64,000 nt of DNA from Pseudomonas morbosilactucae (GCF_023241715.1 NZ_JALQCW010000003.1:54869-118868); one strand, 5' to 3'. Positions 29,514-38,895 are shown, counted from the first letter of the stretch. Notes: generated by a model from the letters alone, not told the origin. A program made the numbers and translations.

Positions 29514-29947
29514 AATTGCATTCTCGAGGTGACTTGCAGCTGCGCTGGCAGGTTGGGCACGGTGCCGATCCCGGGCAGTACCAGGAAGGGCATGACCTGA
29601 TTCAGTTTGCTGGTGGGGTAATTCACCGCAACGGTGAGGATGCCGCCGCTGTAGACCGCGCTGTAGTCGCTGGCGGCGAAGTTGAAGGCGCTGGGTATCC
29701 ACGCGGTTTTCTGGGCCATCACTTGCCTGGCCAGGGTTTCCACGGCGCTTGCGTAGTTGGGTGTGTTGGGGTCGATCGACACCGAGCGCCTAAGGGCTTC
29801 GGCGGTGGCTTCATGGAAGGATTGCATCAGCAGCAACGGCAGGCTGTAGCTGACCAGCCCATAGAACACCGCAAAGAAAATCACGAAGACGGCGGCGAAC
29901 TCGATGGCCACTGCACCTTTTTCCGCGTTTCGCAGGCCCTGTTTCAT
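29510..29947 (-). CDS. tadF: TadE/TadF-like pseudopilin
   Basis: 145 residues from the ATG at 29947. The N-terminus MKQGLRNAEKGAVAIEFAAV has a class of prepilin-peptidase site: cleavage after Gly 11, Glu at +5 and Phe at +6, then a hydrophobic helix. This marks a minor pseudopilin processed by FppA. The C-terminal part is a small periplasmic domain with alternating polar/hydrophobic strands. It is divergent from fppA across 74 nt, and its stop overlaps the pprA start (TTGA). PAO1 has an equivalent gene, PA4294, in the same place as I recall. Confidence 0.88.
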   Translation of the reverse strand: MKQGLRNAEKGAVAIEFAAVFVIFFAVFYGLVSYSLPLLLMQSFHEATAEALRRSVSIDPNTPNYASAVETLARQVMAQKTAWIPSAFNFAASDYSAVYSGGILTVAVNYPTSKLNQVMPFLVLPGIGTVPNLPAQLQVTSRMQF

Positions 29948-30021
29948 AAGTGCGTCTACCCTGACGACCACTGAGTCATCTGAGCATAGATTCATTCAGC
30001 CAAAAGGGACGTGTTAACTGA

Positions 30022-30492
30022 ATGCAAGGCCTCGTTTTGTACAGCTGGCTGGTGCTTTGCGCGGCCCAGGACATTCGCCAGCGGCACATCGCCAACCTCC
30101 TGACCCTGGGCGCCGCGCTCCTGGCGCTGCTGTACCTGCTGTGGACGGGCAGCACCTGGTGGGGCGCCACGCCTGCCCAGGGTGGCTGGGCCCTGCTGCT
30201 GGCCCTGCTGTTGACCTCGCCCGGTTACGCCCTGGGGCGCATGGGTGCGGGGGACGTGAAATTGTTGGCAGCACTGGGGCTGGCGACCGATCAACTGCAC
30301 CTGCTGGGCACCTTGATCGGGGCCGGGGCCACCAGCCTGCTGTGGATACTGCTAGCGCCAAGAATCTGGCCCCTTATGGGTCAAGGCCTTAAACAAAGCC
30401 TGCGACACCTGGACCCGCAACAGTCAAAGAATTGTGCTTTTGCCCCCTTTATCCTGCTCGGAATGCTCTCCACGGCGCTTTGGATCCACTAG
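30022..30492 (+). CDS. fppA: Flp prepilin peptidase FppA (TadV)
   Basis: Type IV prepilin-like aspartyl protease of the inner membrane that cleaves the leader from Flp and the TadE/TadF pseudopilins. 156 residues, about the size of minimal Tad peptidases that lack the N-methylase domain. The two catalytic aspartates are visible: Asp 17 in AAQDIRQRHI and Asp 78 in the GxGD-type motif GRMGAGDVKL. Five to six hydrophobic segments surround them. pprB follows after 123 nt. Confidence 0.93.
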   Translation: MQGLVLYSWLVLCAAQDIRQRHIANLLTLGAALLALLYLLWTGSTWWGATPAQGGWALLLALLLTSPGYALGRMGAGDVKLLAALGLATDQLHLLGTLIGAGATSLLWILLAPRIWPLMGQGLKQSLRHLDPQQSKNCAFAPFILLGMLSTALWIH

Positions 30493-30615
30493 TCGCCGAG
30501 GTGATTAATGCCATGTACATAGTCCGAAAGTGGGTCTACGTTTATCTCGGGGCAGCCCGCGAAATGCATGACGCAACAGCAATGGTCAGCCATTGACCTA
30601 GGCATGGAGTGAGAC

Positions 30616-31404
30616 GTGAACAAGCCAAGTGTCCAGATGAAGGTGCTTGTGGTGGACGATCAGCCCTTGATCGTCGAGGAGCTGTGCGAGTTTCTCGAAG
30701 GCAGCGGATACCGTTGCGTCCCGTGTGATTCCAGTCGTCAGGCGGTTGAGTTATTCAGCAACGACGAGGAAATTTCCCTGGTGCTGTGCGACCTGCACAT
30801 GCCCGAGCTGGACGGCATCCAACTGGTCCAAGAGCTGCATCGGGTGGCCGGCAAGCAACGGGTGTTCGAGGCCATCATGCTCACCGGTCGCGCCGACAAG
30901 CAGGACGTGATCAAGGCCCTGCGCGCCGGTTTCGCCGACTACTACCAAAAACCCATTGTCCTCGACGAATTGCTGGCCGGCCTGCAACGCCAGGAAGCGT
31001 CCCTCGAGGAGCAACAGAAAAACCTGCACCTGGGGCACCTGAACCAGAAGCTGCAGTTTCTTTCCCAGTCCATCGATGACCTTTACCAGGACCTCGACAA
31101 GGTTCGCCGCAGCCCGCAAGCCACGGTGGGCGAAGAGGATGGCGAGGCGGGGGGGGAGCTGGACCGGATCGAAATGCCGGCGATGTTCAATCAATTGTCG
31201 CCCCGGCAGTTGGATGTGGCGCGCCTGGTGGGCAAAGGCCAGACCAACTACCAGATCGCCTGTGAACTGGGGATCACCGAAAACACCGTGAAACTCTACG
31301 TGTCCCAGGTCCTGCGCCTGACCCACATGCACAACCGCACCCAGTTGGCCCTGGCGCTGTCCCCCAGCAGCTCGGTCCACGGGCAGCGCCTGACCGCCCA
31401 CTGA
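30616..31404 (+). CDS. pprB: response regulator PprB
   Basis: 262 residues from GTG 30616 (GGAG upstream); an ATG seven codons on is an alternative. Receiver at about residues 8-125 with acidic pair Asp 14-15, phospho-acceptor Asp 59 in LCDLHMPELDG and lysine in YYQKPI. A coiled-coil-like linker (EEQQKNLHLGHLNQKLQFL) follows. The C-terminal LuxR-type helix-turn-helix contains LSPRQLDVARLVGKGQTNYQ and TENTVKLYVSQVLR. It is expected to be phosphorylated by PprA and to activate the flp/tad/rcp promoters around it. Confidence 0.93.
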   Translation: MNKPSVQMKVLVVDDQPLIVEELCEFLEGSGYRCVPCDSSRQAVELFSNDEEISLVLCDLHMPELDGIQLVQELHRVAGKQRVFEAIMLTGRADKQDVIKALRAGFADYYQKPIVLDELLAGLQRQEASLEEQQKNLHLGHLNQKLQFLSQSIDDLYQDLDKVRRSPQATVGEEDGEAGGELDRIEMPAMFNQLSPRQLDVARLVGKGQTNYQIACELGITENTVKLYVSQVLRLTHMHNRTQLALALSPSSSVHGQRLTAH

Positions 31405-31418
31405 CCCCCGCTCAAGGT

Positions 31419-31439
31419 GGCTGGCCGCGTAGGCCAGCC
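31419..31439. terminator. hairpin between convergent pprB and the 90-residue gene
   Basis: GGCTGGCC (31419-31426) pairs with GGCCAGCC (31432-31439) around GCGTA. It occupies most of the 43 nt gap between two convergent genes. There is no T-tract, so a bidirectional terminator role is only likely. Confidence 0.5.
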
Positions 31440-31447
31440 GCCGCGCC

Positions 31448-31720
31448 CTAACGTTTGATTTCCACCTTGCCGGCAGCATCCGGGTCATACAGGTCCGGAA
31501 TCTCGTATTGGTATTTTTTCAGCCAGCGTTGCAGCGCCAGCTCGCGTTCGACGGGCGTGGCGGTCTGTGGCGTGGGCGAGGCGGCGAGGTTGCGTCGCTG
31601 CAGTTGCAGCCAGTTTTCGGTTTCCTGTTGCTGGGCCGAAGACGGCCCAGGCTCGATAGCGTCTGCGGCCCAGGGGGCGGCCAGCAGGGCTGCACAGCAG
31701 AGGATCGGGAGTTTCATCAT
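31448..31720 (-). CDS. small exported protein of the tad locus
   Basis: 90 residues from ATG 31720, immediately followed by a second ATG that is better spaced from AGAGGTG. A cleavable signal peptide (MMKLPILCCAALLAAPWAADA) leads to about 69 mature residues, mostly helical, ending YEIPDLYDPDAAGKVEIKR. No domain recognised. It is the last gene of the minus-strand tad operon, 14 nt after tadD. PAO1 has a small uncharacterised gene (PA4298) in the same position as I recall, so a periplasmic role in pilus assembly is a fair inference. Confidence 0.8.
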   Translation of the reverse strand: MMKLPILCCAALLAAPWAADAIEPGPSSAQQQETENWLQLQRRNLAASPTPQTATPVERELALQRWLKKYQYEIPDLYDPDAAGKVEIKR

Positions 31721-31734
31721 CACCTCTTCTTCGC

Positions 31735-32442
31735 TTACTTGATGCCGGAGGATGGGGCGTTGGCCACTGCCGCGACCTGGGCGCTTTTCAGCGAGCCCTT
31801 GAGGGCTTGGGCTCGGGCCTGGGCCTGGCTGAATTGTTCGGGGCTCAGGCCGGCACTGCTGACCACGGCGGCGGCCTGTTCCCAGTTGTCCTGATACAGC
31901 AGCAGGGTCACCAGGTTGAGTGCCGGCAGCGTGTCGCCCTGTTTGAGCTCGATGGCGGTGAGGAACTGGAATCGAGCGTCGTCGAGGCGCAGTTGGTTGA
32001 GGTAGACCACGCCCAGGTCGTTGCGGACCTTTTCGTCGGTGGGCGCCAGGCTTGCGGCGCGCTGCAGGTGGGCCTGGGCCTGGCCGTTGTCGCCACGGGC
32101 GGCAGCCAGTTGCCCCAGGCCGTGCTCGCCTTCGGCCGCCAGGCACGAGCCCAGCAGGCTGCGGTACAGGGGTTCGGCTTCGCTGCGCCCCAGCAGGCGA
32201 TAGACCCGGGCCTTGCGCAGGCGCACCTCGCTGAGGTTGTCCGGCAGGCTTTCCAGGTTGGCCAGGCTGGCGTGCAGTTTGCCCTGGTTGGCCAGGTCGT
32301 CGGCCAGGCTCATCGACAGTTCTTGCTCGGCCCCCAGCGGGGTGCAACTGCTGGACGAGCTCAAGGCCGACCAGGGCATCTGGCCGTTGTTGGCGCATCC
32401 GGCGAGCAACATCAGGCTTGCAGCGGCAATCATGGCTTTCAT
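31735..32442 (-). CDS. tadD: Tad pilus lipoprotein TadD (TPR)
   Basis: 235 residues. Lipoprotein signal with lipobox LLAGC (Cys 16). The mature part is a run of tetratricopeptide-like helices, for example GDNGQAQAHLQRAASLAPTD and DLGVVYLNQLRLDDARFQFL. In other Tad systems TadD is a pilotin-like lipoprotein needed for secretin stability and assembly. It lies 10 nt after tadC. Confidence 0.92.
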   Translation of the reverse strand: MKAMIAAASLMLLAGCANNGQMPWSALSSSSSCTPLGAEQELSMSLADDLANQGKLHASLANLESLPDNLSEVRLRKARVYRLLGRSEAEPLYRSLLGSCLAAEGEHGLGQLAAARGDNGQAQAHLQRAASLAPTDEKVRNDLGVVYLNQLRLDDARFQFLTAIELKQGDTLPALNLVTLLLYQDNWEQAAAVVSSAGLSPEQFSQAQARAQALKGSLKSAQVAAVANAPSSGIK

Positions 32443-32452
32443 TAGCGTCCCT

Positions 32453-33337
32453 CTAATAAGCGAAGGCCCGGGCGATGGCGGTGAAGCCCGGGCCGGCCAA
32501 TACGATCAGCAAGGCGGGAAAGAGAAACAGCATCATCACCACCGACATCTTGGCCGACATTTTCGAAATGTATTCCTGCAGGCGGGTCAGGCGCCGGTCG
32601 TCGAGCAGTTGCTTGAGCGTCTGCAGTGACTTCATTGCGCCCCCGCCCTGTTGAATCAGTTGCTGGAGAATCACGCAGGTGTCGGTGAACTCGTCCACGG
32701 CCAGCAGTTGCGCGGTGTTGTTCAGTTCCTGGCCCAGCTCCAGCCCGGAGTCCACCCGGGTCAGGATCAGGCGCAGTTCCAGGGTCAGTTGCGGCAAGAG
32801 TTTCTGCGCCTCGCTGGCGAGCACCCGCAGCGCCTGTTCCACCGCCATGCCCGACTCGAAGAGGATGCGCAGCAGGGGGATGAAAGTGGAGATCTCCAGG
32901 GCAATCGCGTTTTGTCGACGTTGGGCGCCATACGCCAGGGCCCGCTTGGGCAGCAGGTAACCGACGCCGGCCGCCAGCAGGGGGGCGAGCCAGCGGTTTT
33001 CGGCGTGGGGGAAGGCCACGCTCTGGACAAACAGCACCACGCCGATCAGCACCACCGGTGTGCCGATCTGCAGCGCGGCGAACAACGAGCGTTGCTGGGC
33101 CCGGCGCCAGCCGAGGCGATTGAGCAAGGTCAGGGTTTCGCTGTCGATGCTCACCGAGCGCTGGCCAAAGCGGCTTTCCCCCAGCGCCCGCAGCCAACTG
33201 CCCAGGCGGTTGTCGCGGGTCATGTGGCCCTGCAGGCGCTGGGTGATCTGGCGTCTGCGCTGGCGCTGCTCCACCAGGTTGCCGCCAATCAGCAACAGCG
33301 CCCCGAGGAACAGCAAGACACTGGCCACGATAAACAT
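32453..33337 (-). CDS. tadC: Tad inner-membrane platform protein TadC
   Basis: 294 residues of the type II secretion F family (GspF-like). An N-terminal membrane segment (ASVLLFLGALLLIGGNLV), a middle pair around residues 85-120, a cytoplasmic helical domain containing the family motif GMAVEQALRVLA, and a C-terminal segment (MSVVMMLFLFPALLIVLAG) are visible. It forms the platform with TadB that the TadA motor acts on. The tadB stop lies 1 nt before its start. Confidence 0.93.
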   Translation of the reverse strand: MFIVASVLLFLGALLLIGGNLVEQRQRRRQITQRLQGHMTRDNRLGSWLRALGESRFGQRSVSIDSETLTLLNRLGWRRAQQRSLFAALQIGTPVVLIGVVLFVQSVAFPHAENRWLAPLLAAGVGYLLPKRALAYGAQRRQNAIALEISTFIPLLRILFESGMAVEQALRVLASEAQKLLPQLTLELRLILTRVDSGLELGQELNNTAQLLAVDEFTDTCVILQQLIQQGGGAMKSLQTLKQLLDDRRLTRLQEYISKMSAKMSVVMMLFLFPALLIVLAGPGFTAIARAFAY

Positions 33338-33338
33338 C

Positions 33339-34223
33339 TCAGACGCTCCGCAACATGCGCCACAGCGCCAGGCAACCGAAAATCTGCAGGAGTACCGCGA
33401 TGATCAGCATGGTCTGGCCACTGGGATCGCGCCACATGCCCAGCATGTAGCCCGGGTTGGTGAGCATGAAGTAGGCCACCAGCAGCAGCGGCAGGCTGCC
33501 CAGGACCCAGGCGGTCATGCGGGTTTCCCCGGTCATGGCGCTCAACTGCCGGGCCCCCTGTTCCCGTTCGCGAATCAGCTTGATCAGGTTCTCCAGCAAC
33601 TCGCTGGCATTGCCGCCATAGCGATGGTTGACCTTCAGCCCCAGGGCAAACATGCGCAATTCGTCCTGTTCGTAGAGTTCGGCGAAGTCCTGTACCGCGT
33701 CGGGCAGGTTGACCCCCAACTGCACGTTGCGCTGGATCCGGCCCATGGCTTGTTTCAGCGGATCACTGCTGGCCTCGATGCCGCCCAGGACGGCATCGGC
33801 TAGGGTCCGGCCGGACTTCAGGCTGCGCACACTGTGGTCGAGCAACTGTGGCAGTTGCTCGATCATGCGCTTGAGCCGGAGCTGATACAGCCAGGCCACG
33901 TACAGCCGCAGCAGCAGGGGCGGCAGCAGCAGGCAGCCGAGCAGGCCGGGCCAACTGGCCAGGGCGAAACCCAGGAGCATCAACAGGGCCCAAAGGGCCA
34001 GCCACAGCCCCAGGCGCTCCGTGGGCTGGCCCAGGCCGGCTCGCAAGAAGGCCCGCTCCAGGCCGTTCCAGGAGGTTTTCTGCGGGGCCAGGTCCGGTTG
34101 CCCTTCGGCCAGGCGGCTTAGCACCCGCTCGGTGTTGGTCTTGCGCAGGCCGTTGTAGAACAGCCACAACGAGAGCCCAAGTAGGATCAGGCACATCAGG
34201 GCCAACAGCACAGGAGCGAGCAT
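33339..34223 (-). CDS. tadB: Tad inner-membrane platform protein TadB
   Basis: 294 residues from the ATG at 34223 (MLAPVLLALMCLILLG); the frame extends upstream without a homologous start. Type II secretion F family. An N-terminal membrane helix, a second pair at about 80-125, a GspF cytoplasmic domain (KSGRTLADAVLGGIEASSDP) and C-terminal membrane helices are present. It is a partner of TadC; the two genes are 1 nt apart. It follows tadA by 16 nt. Confidence 0.93.
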   Translation of the reverse strand: MLAPVLLALMCLILLGLSLWLFYNGLRKTNTERVLSRLAEGQPDLAPQKTSWNGLERAFLRAGLGQPTERLGLWLALWALLMLLGFALASWPGLLGCLLLPPLLLRLYVAWLYQLRLKRMIEQLPQLLDHSVRSLKSGRTLADAVLGGIEASSDPLKQAMGRIQRNVQLGVNLPDAVQDFAELYEQDELRMFALGLKVNHRYGGNASELLENLIKLIREREQGARQLSAMTGETRMTAWVLGSLPLLLVAYFMLTNPGYMLGMWRDPSGQTMLIIAVLLQIFGCLALWRMLRSV

Positions 34224-34239
34224 CGCGGACCTCGCAGTG

Positions 34240-35514
34240 TCAGTTGTGGGCCAGGCCGCTGTCGCGGCGCAGCTTGTCACCGGCCGGGTTGATCGCCTCT
34301 CGCACAAAGCCGAAGCCGGTGCGGCGATCGAGGCGGAACAGGGTGTTGGTGACGTAGATGTCGTCGCGCACCCCGACCACTTCCACCACTTCGCTGACGC
34401 AGCGGCGGCCGTCGGGCATGCGGGTCAGTTGGATCACCACATCCAGCGCGGCGCAGATCATTTGCCGCAGGGTGCGCTCGGCCACTTGGCGCCCGGTCAG
34501 GCCCACCAGGGTTTCCAGGCGCAGCAGGGCGTCCTGGGCGTTGTTGGCGTGCACCGTGCTCATGGAGCCATCGTGGCCAGTGTTCATGGCGGTCAACACG
34601 TCGAGCACTTCCACGCCGCGGATCTCGCCGAGGATGATCCGGTCCGGGCGCATCCGCAGGGCGTTGCGGATCAGGTCGCTGGCCTTGACCTCGCCGTGGC
34701 CCTCGGCATTGGGTGGCCGTGTTTCCAGGCGCACCACGTGGGGGTGGCCCAATTGCAGTTCGGCCACATCCTCGATGGTCACCAGGCGTTCATGGGGGTT
34801 GATCAGTTGGCTGAGAATGTTCAGCAAGGTGGTCTTGCCGGTGCCGGTGCCGCCGCTGATAAGAATGTTGCAGCGCTTGCCCACGGCTTCCTGAATGAAT
34901 TCGAAGATCTGCAGGTCGATGGTTTGCATGGCCATCAGGTCGCTGCTTTTGAGCATGTCCTTGCGGAATTTACGAATCGACAGGCATGGGCCATCCAGGG
35001 CCACCGGCGGAATGATTGCGTTGACCCGGCTGCCATCGGGCAGGCGCGCATCGACCATCGGCGAGGACTCGTCCAGGCGCCGGCCCAGCGGCGCGAGAAT
35101 CCGCTGGATTACCCGTTCCACATGATGGGCATCGATAAACCGCAGGTCGCTCTGGTGCAACACGCCTTCGCGTTCGACAAACACCCGGTGCGGGCCGTTG
35201 ACCAGAATCTCGGTCACCGCCGGGTCGCGCAGCAGCACTTCCAGGGGGCCGAAGCCGGTGAGCTCGTCGACGATTTCCTCGGCCAGGCGCTCCATCTCAT
35301 AGCGGGAAATTGCCAGGTGCATGCGGGCGATGTATTCCGCGACCTTGTCGGTGACGAACTGCGACAGGTTCTGCCGCGAACTCTCCAGCAGGTTTTTCCC
35401 CGACTCTTCGATGGCGTCGATGATGTAGCGGTGCAGCACCAGTTTCAGGCCTTCGTGGTCGGTGTTGCCCGTCGGGCCACGGGGCGCAGCGCCAAAGAGT
35501 TTTTCGCTGGTCAT
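34240..35514 (-). CDS. tadA: Tad pilus ATPase TadA (CpaF)
   Basis: 424 residues. Secretion ATPase of the GspE/VirB11 superfamily that powers assembly of the Flp pilus. The Walker A motif is intact ([14 protein letters not shown]), followed by an Asp box ([14 protein letters not shown]), the Walker B-like [15 protein letters not shown] and a His box ([12 protein letters not shown]). Its ATG overlaps the tadZ stop (ATGA, 35511-35514), so TadZ and TadA are translationally coupled. Confidence 0.96.
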   Translation of the reverse strand: MTSEKLFGAAPRGPTGNTDHEGLKLVLHRYIIDAIEESGKNLLESSRQNLSQFVTDKVAEYIARMHLAISRYEMERLAEEIVDELTGFGPLEVLLRDPAVTEILVNGPHRVFVEREGVLHQSDLRFIDAHHVERVIQRILAPLGRRLDESSPMVDARLPDGSRVNAIIPPVALDGPCLSIRKFRKDMLKSSDLMAMQTIDLQIFEFIQEAVGKRCNILISGGTGTGKTTLLNILSQLINPHERLVTIEDVAELQLGHPHVVRLETRPPNAEGHGEVKASDLIRNALRMRPDRIILGEIRGVEVLDVLTAMNTGHDGSMSTVHANNAQDALLRLETLVGLTGRQVAERTLRQMICAALDVVIQLTRMPDGRRCVSEVVEVVGVRDDIYVTNTLFRLDRRTGFGFVREAINPAGDKLRRDSGLAHN

Positions 35515-36698
35515 TTGCTTCCCCTGAACAGGTCGAGCCAGCCGGCCTTGGGTTTGGGCAGGCCTTCGGAGCGTTTGGCCAGGCGTTCACCCAAGGTTCG
35601 CAGGCTCTGGCTCAGGGCCTCGCGGGGGGCCAGTTCGAACAGGCTGATGCCCTGGTTCTTGGCGTTCAGGCGCAGTTCCGGGCTGAAGGCCAGGATGGCG
35701 ATCACCTCCAGGCCAAAGGTCTTGCCCAGGGTTTCGGCGTCGGGCGCGGCATTGCGCAGGTAGTGGTCCACCAGTAGGCGGGCGTGGTCCAGCTTCATGC
35801 CTTTTTCCCGCCACAGGTTGAGCACCGCCAGGTTGCGCCGGCAATCGAGCACGCTCTGGTCGGTGCGCCACAGCAACTTGTCGCAATGGCTGACGAAGGT
35901 GCGCAGGGCTTCGCTGTCCGGTTGCCCGGCGAGGTTCACCACGATGTGCTGGAAGTGCTGGCGCAAGGCGCTGAGCAACATGTACAGCTCGGCGGCGCTG
36001 GTGTGCTCCAGGGCATCGTCATTGTTGGCGTAGGCGAGGATACGCAGCCCGGCCTCGGCGCTGGTGAAGGCGCTGTCGATCAGGGTCGAGTCCAGGCGGC
36101 GCAGGTGGCGCAGGGCATCGCCGAAGTGGAACGAGCTTTCCAGCCCCAGCAGCGCCAAGCTGTCGCCCCGGGGCAGGCCCAGGTCGAGGAGCAGGGTTTG
36201 TTGCCCGCTCTTTTGCACCACCAGCGCCAAATGGCTGGCCAGCAGCGCGCCGTCGCCGTCGCCCTGGGTGCCGTAAAGCACGGTCAGGCCACCCAGTTGG
36301 GTGTTGGGCGCCACGGGCGGCAGGCGCTTGCTCAAGCGGCGTACCAGGCCGGCGACTTCACTGGAGCGCGAACCATAGGCGACGAAATCCCGGGCCCCGG
36401 CACGCATGGCGTTGAGCACCAGTTGGTTGTCCATGCCGTCACCCAGGGCGACGATGGCCAGCATTGGCTTGGCCTCCAGCACTCCTTCGATCAGGGCCGC
36501 CTGGGCCACCACGTTTTCCCGGTCCAGGCCGATGAACACCAGGTTGGCGAAGGTCACGTCCACCAGCGCCAGCAGTTCATCGAGGCTGCCCCCGGCACCG
36601 ACCACCTGGCCCAGCGGCGCAAGGGCGCCCTGCAACCACTCAAGGTCCGTGTTGTTGCGGGTGATGGCCAGGAAGGTCTGGCTCAGGCTCTGGCTCAT
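35511..36698 (-). CDS. tadZ: Tad pilus localisation protein TadZ (CpaE)
   Basis: 395 residues. An N-terminal receiver-like domain without phospho-acceptor features (about 1-135) is followed by a ParA/MinD-like ATPase fold (about 140-380). The position of the deviant Walker A shows GTQGDGDGALLASHLA, without the usual Lys residues, so ATP binding or hydrolysis may be lost or altered. TadZ-type proteins direct the Tad machinery to a cell pole. It is coupled by ATGA overlaps to rcpA (36695-36698) and tadA (35511-35514). Confidence 0.92.
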   Translation of the reverse strand: MSQSLSQTFLAITRNNTDLEWLQGALAPLGQVVGAGGSLDELLALVDVTFANLVFIGLDRENVVAQAALIEGVLEAKPMLAIVALGDGMDNQLVLNAMRAGARDFVAYGSRSSEVAGLVRRLSKRLPPVAPNTQLGGLTVLYGTQGDGDGALLASHLALVVQKSGQQTLLLDLGLPRGDSLALLGLESSFHFGDALRHLRRLDSTLIDSAFTSAEAGLRILAYANNDDALEHTSAAELYMLLSALRQHFQHIVVNLAGQPDSEALRTFVSHCDKLLWRTDQSVLDCRRNLAVLNLWREKGMKLDHARLLVDHYLRNAAPDAETLGKTFGLEVIAILAFSPELRLNAKNQGISLFELAPREALSQSLRTLGERLAKRSEGLPKPKAGWLDLFRGSK

Positions 36699-37936
36699 TG
36701 CGATAGCCCACTGCGTTTGTCGAAGTTGCCGTTTTCAAGGAAGAACATGCGATAGAAATTCGGGTCGTAGTTGCGCAGCCGCTCACCCGGCAGCGACGGT
36801 AATTGGGCGTCGGCGGCCAGGGGCTGAACCAGATGCGGTGTCACCACCATCAGCAGTTCCCGTTCTTCGCGGTTGATGGTCGAGTCGCGAAAGAACGCGC
36901 CAATCACCGGAATGTCGCCCAGCCCGGGAAACTTGTTGACCTGGGAGCCGTTGCGGGTGCTGATCAAGCCGCTGATGACGAAGCTTTCACCATCGGCCAG
37001 GGCGATGCTGGTGTCGGTGCGGCGCACGGTCAGGGCCGGGACCACGCTCCCGGCGATGTTCACGCCGTTGCTGTAGTCCAGCTCGCTGACTTCCGGCGCC
37101 ACCTTCAGGGTGATGCGGTTGCGGTCGATGATGGTCGGGGTCAGGGTCAGGCGGATACCGAACTCCTTGTATTCGATGGTGACGCTGTCGCTGCCGGCGC
37201 TGGGCACCGGGATGGGAATTTCACCGCCGGCCAGGAAGCTTGCGCTCTGCCCGCTGAGGGTGACCAAGCTGGGGCGCGCCAGGGTGTAGGCGAAGCCGCT
37301 GCCTTCCAGGGCGTTGATCAGTGTCAGCACCCGGCCGTTGCCAAAACCCAGGTTGAAGCCGGTGTTCTCCAGGGGGATGTTGGTTCGTAGCCCGCCGAAG
37401 GTCGGCGCAGTGCCGCCGGTGGCGGGGGCGGTGCCCGGGGAGCCGAACAGGAAGTTGTGGCCACGGCCGAAAATCGAGGTGCTGGCTTCCTTGAGTTTGG
37501 TGCGGCTGACCTCGACGAAACGAATGTCGGTCTGCACTTGGCTCGGCAGGCTCAGGTCCTGGGACGCGGGCCGTGCGGCGGCGGTCAGGGCCGCCGTGGC
37601 CTTGCCCTGGACGAACACCATGCTTTGCCGCGGGCTGCTGGAGCAGGCGGTCCAGACCATCAGGCTGGTGGCGCCCGGCGCCATGCCCGTGAGCAGAAAG
37701 GCTTTGTTGCCATTGGGGTGGACGTCGGCAATCTTCGGGTCGCCCACTGCCAGGCGGGTGATGGCCACCGGGGATTGCAGTTCTTGTTGCAGGCCTTCGC
37801 CGACCTCCATCACGGCCGGCAATGGACCCAGGCCCGAGCAGCCCGCTGCAGGTGCCGCAAGTGCCAGGCTCACAGGCAATGGGGCGCACAGCAGCATCAG
37901 CAGGGCATTGAACAGCGGCACGGAACGACTGCGCAT
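36695..37936 (-). CDS. rcpA: Tad outer-membrane secretin RcpA (CpaC)
   Basis: 413 residues. Signal peptide at about residues 1-28. The N-terminal pilus-assembly/BON-like domain (VMEVGEGLQQELQSPVAI) is followed by the secretin core, with the typical GGEIPIPVP and the C-terminal beta strands ending in ELLMVVTPHLVQPL. It is the outer-membrane channel through which the Flp pilus passes. It lies 20 nt after rcpC and overlaps tadZ by 4 nt. Confidence 0.95.
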   Translation of the reverse strand: MRSRSVPLFNALLMLLCAPLPVSLALAAPAAGCSGLGPLPAVMEVGEGLQQELQSPVAITRLAVGDPKIADVHPNGNKAFLLTGMAPGATSLMVWTACSSSPRQSMVFVQGKATAALTAAARPASQDLSLPSQVQTDIRFVEVSRTKLKEASTSIFGRGHNFLFGSPGTAPATGGTAPTFGGLRTNIPLENTGFNLGFGNGRVLTLINALEGSGFAYTLARPSLVTLSGQSASFLAGGEIPIPVPSAGSDSVTIEYKEFGIRLTLTPTIIDRNRITLKVAPEVSELDYSNGVNIAGSVVPALTVRRTDTSIALADGESFVISGLISTRNGSQVNKFPGLGDIPVIGAFFRDSTINREERELLMVVTPHLVQPLAADAQLPSLPGERLRNYDPNFYRMFFLENGNFDKRSGLSQ

Positions 37937-37956
37937 GTAGAGGCATCCTTGCTCAA

Positions 37957-38895
37957 TCAGGGAGTTTGTTGGGTGACTTGGTTGCCCCGTATGACTTCGA
38001 TCGCGGCTCGTGATCCGGTGCCTGGCGTGGCCGGGCTTCTGGGGGCGCTGCCGAGGGCCAGCTGGGTGAACTGGAACAACTGGCTGTTCGCGGCGTCCAG
38101 GTGCAGAGGGGCGTCTTGATCCCCGGCCCAGTAACGGGCCAGGCGTTGTTCTTCGCTGCTGCGCACGGCCAGGCGCAGGGTGCCGACCTGGGTGGCGAGC
38201 ATCATTCGGCTCAACAGTTGTTCGGGCACTGCCAGGACCACGGTGCGCGCGCTGATCCGGCGTTGGTCCTGCTTGAGTTTTTCATCGGTGCTGAGGGCCG
38301 GGGATGCCGGTTTGCCGTCATTGGTCAGGCCCAGTTGCTCGCCCACCGCCAGCACGCGCATGGCGGGTACGGCGATCTGTGCTGATTGCTGTGGGTTGGC
38401 GGCTTCCTGGCGCAGGAACAGCAGGACATCGACGTAATCCCCGGGGCTCAGCTGCCCGGCAGCGCCGATCACTTCGTCCACGGCCACCGCCAGTGCCCGC
38501 TCGTCCGGGTGAATCATGCGTGCCAGGGCGCCGCCGGATTCAAAGCTCTCGTCACTCAACCAGGTGCCGGCGCTCAGGTGTCGCCACGGGGTGCGGCCAA
38601 CGGCCTGGTCAATGCTGTTCAGGCTGCCGGCTGGCGCGGTAAGGAGTTTTTCCAGGGTCAGGTCGGCGGCGCTGAGGGCGACGAAGGGCGGCACGTCACG
38701 GGTCAGTACCACCACCGATTGGCGGGTCTGGTCTTGGGCGCTGGCGGTGGTTTCGGCAATCACTGTGGTGACGACGGGTGCGGGTGCGGGCGCCGGTTCT
38801 GCCGGTTGGCGACTCAACACCAAGCCCCAGTAACCAAAGAACACTGCGCCGATGAGCAGTAAGCCGGCCAAACCCATGGTAATGCGACTGTTCAT
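37957..38895 (-). CDS. rcpC: Tad pilus assembly protein RcpC (CpaB)
   Basis: 312 residues from the ATG at 38895 (MNSRITMGLAGLLLIGAVF). One N-terminal membrane anchor, then a periplasmic SAF-like domain (VVVLTRDVPPFVALSAADLTL) and the CpaB/RcpC C-terminal domain. It is first gene of the minus-strand operon rcpC-rcpA-tadZ-tadA-tadB-tadC-tadD, divergent from flp. A role in stabilising the secretin is known in related systems. Confidence 0.93.
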   Translation of the reverse strand: MNSRITMGLAGLLLIGAVFFGYWGLVLSRQPAEPAPAPAPVVTTVIAETTASAQDQTRQSVVVLTRDVPPFVALSAADLTLEKLLTAPAGSLNSIDQAVGRTPWRHLSAGTWLSDESFESGGALARMIHPDERALAVAVDEVIGAAGQLSPGDYVDVLLFLRQEAANPQQSAQIAVPAMRVLAVGEQLGLTNDGKPASPALSTDEKLKQDQRRISARTVVLAVPEQLLSRMMLATQVGTLRLAVRSSEEQRLARYWAGDQDAPLHLDAANSQLFQFTQLALGSAPRSPATPGTGSRAAIEVIRGNQVTQQTP

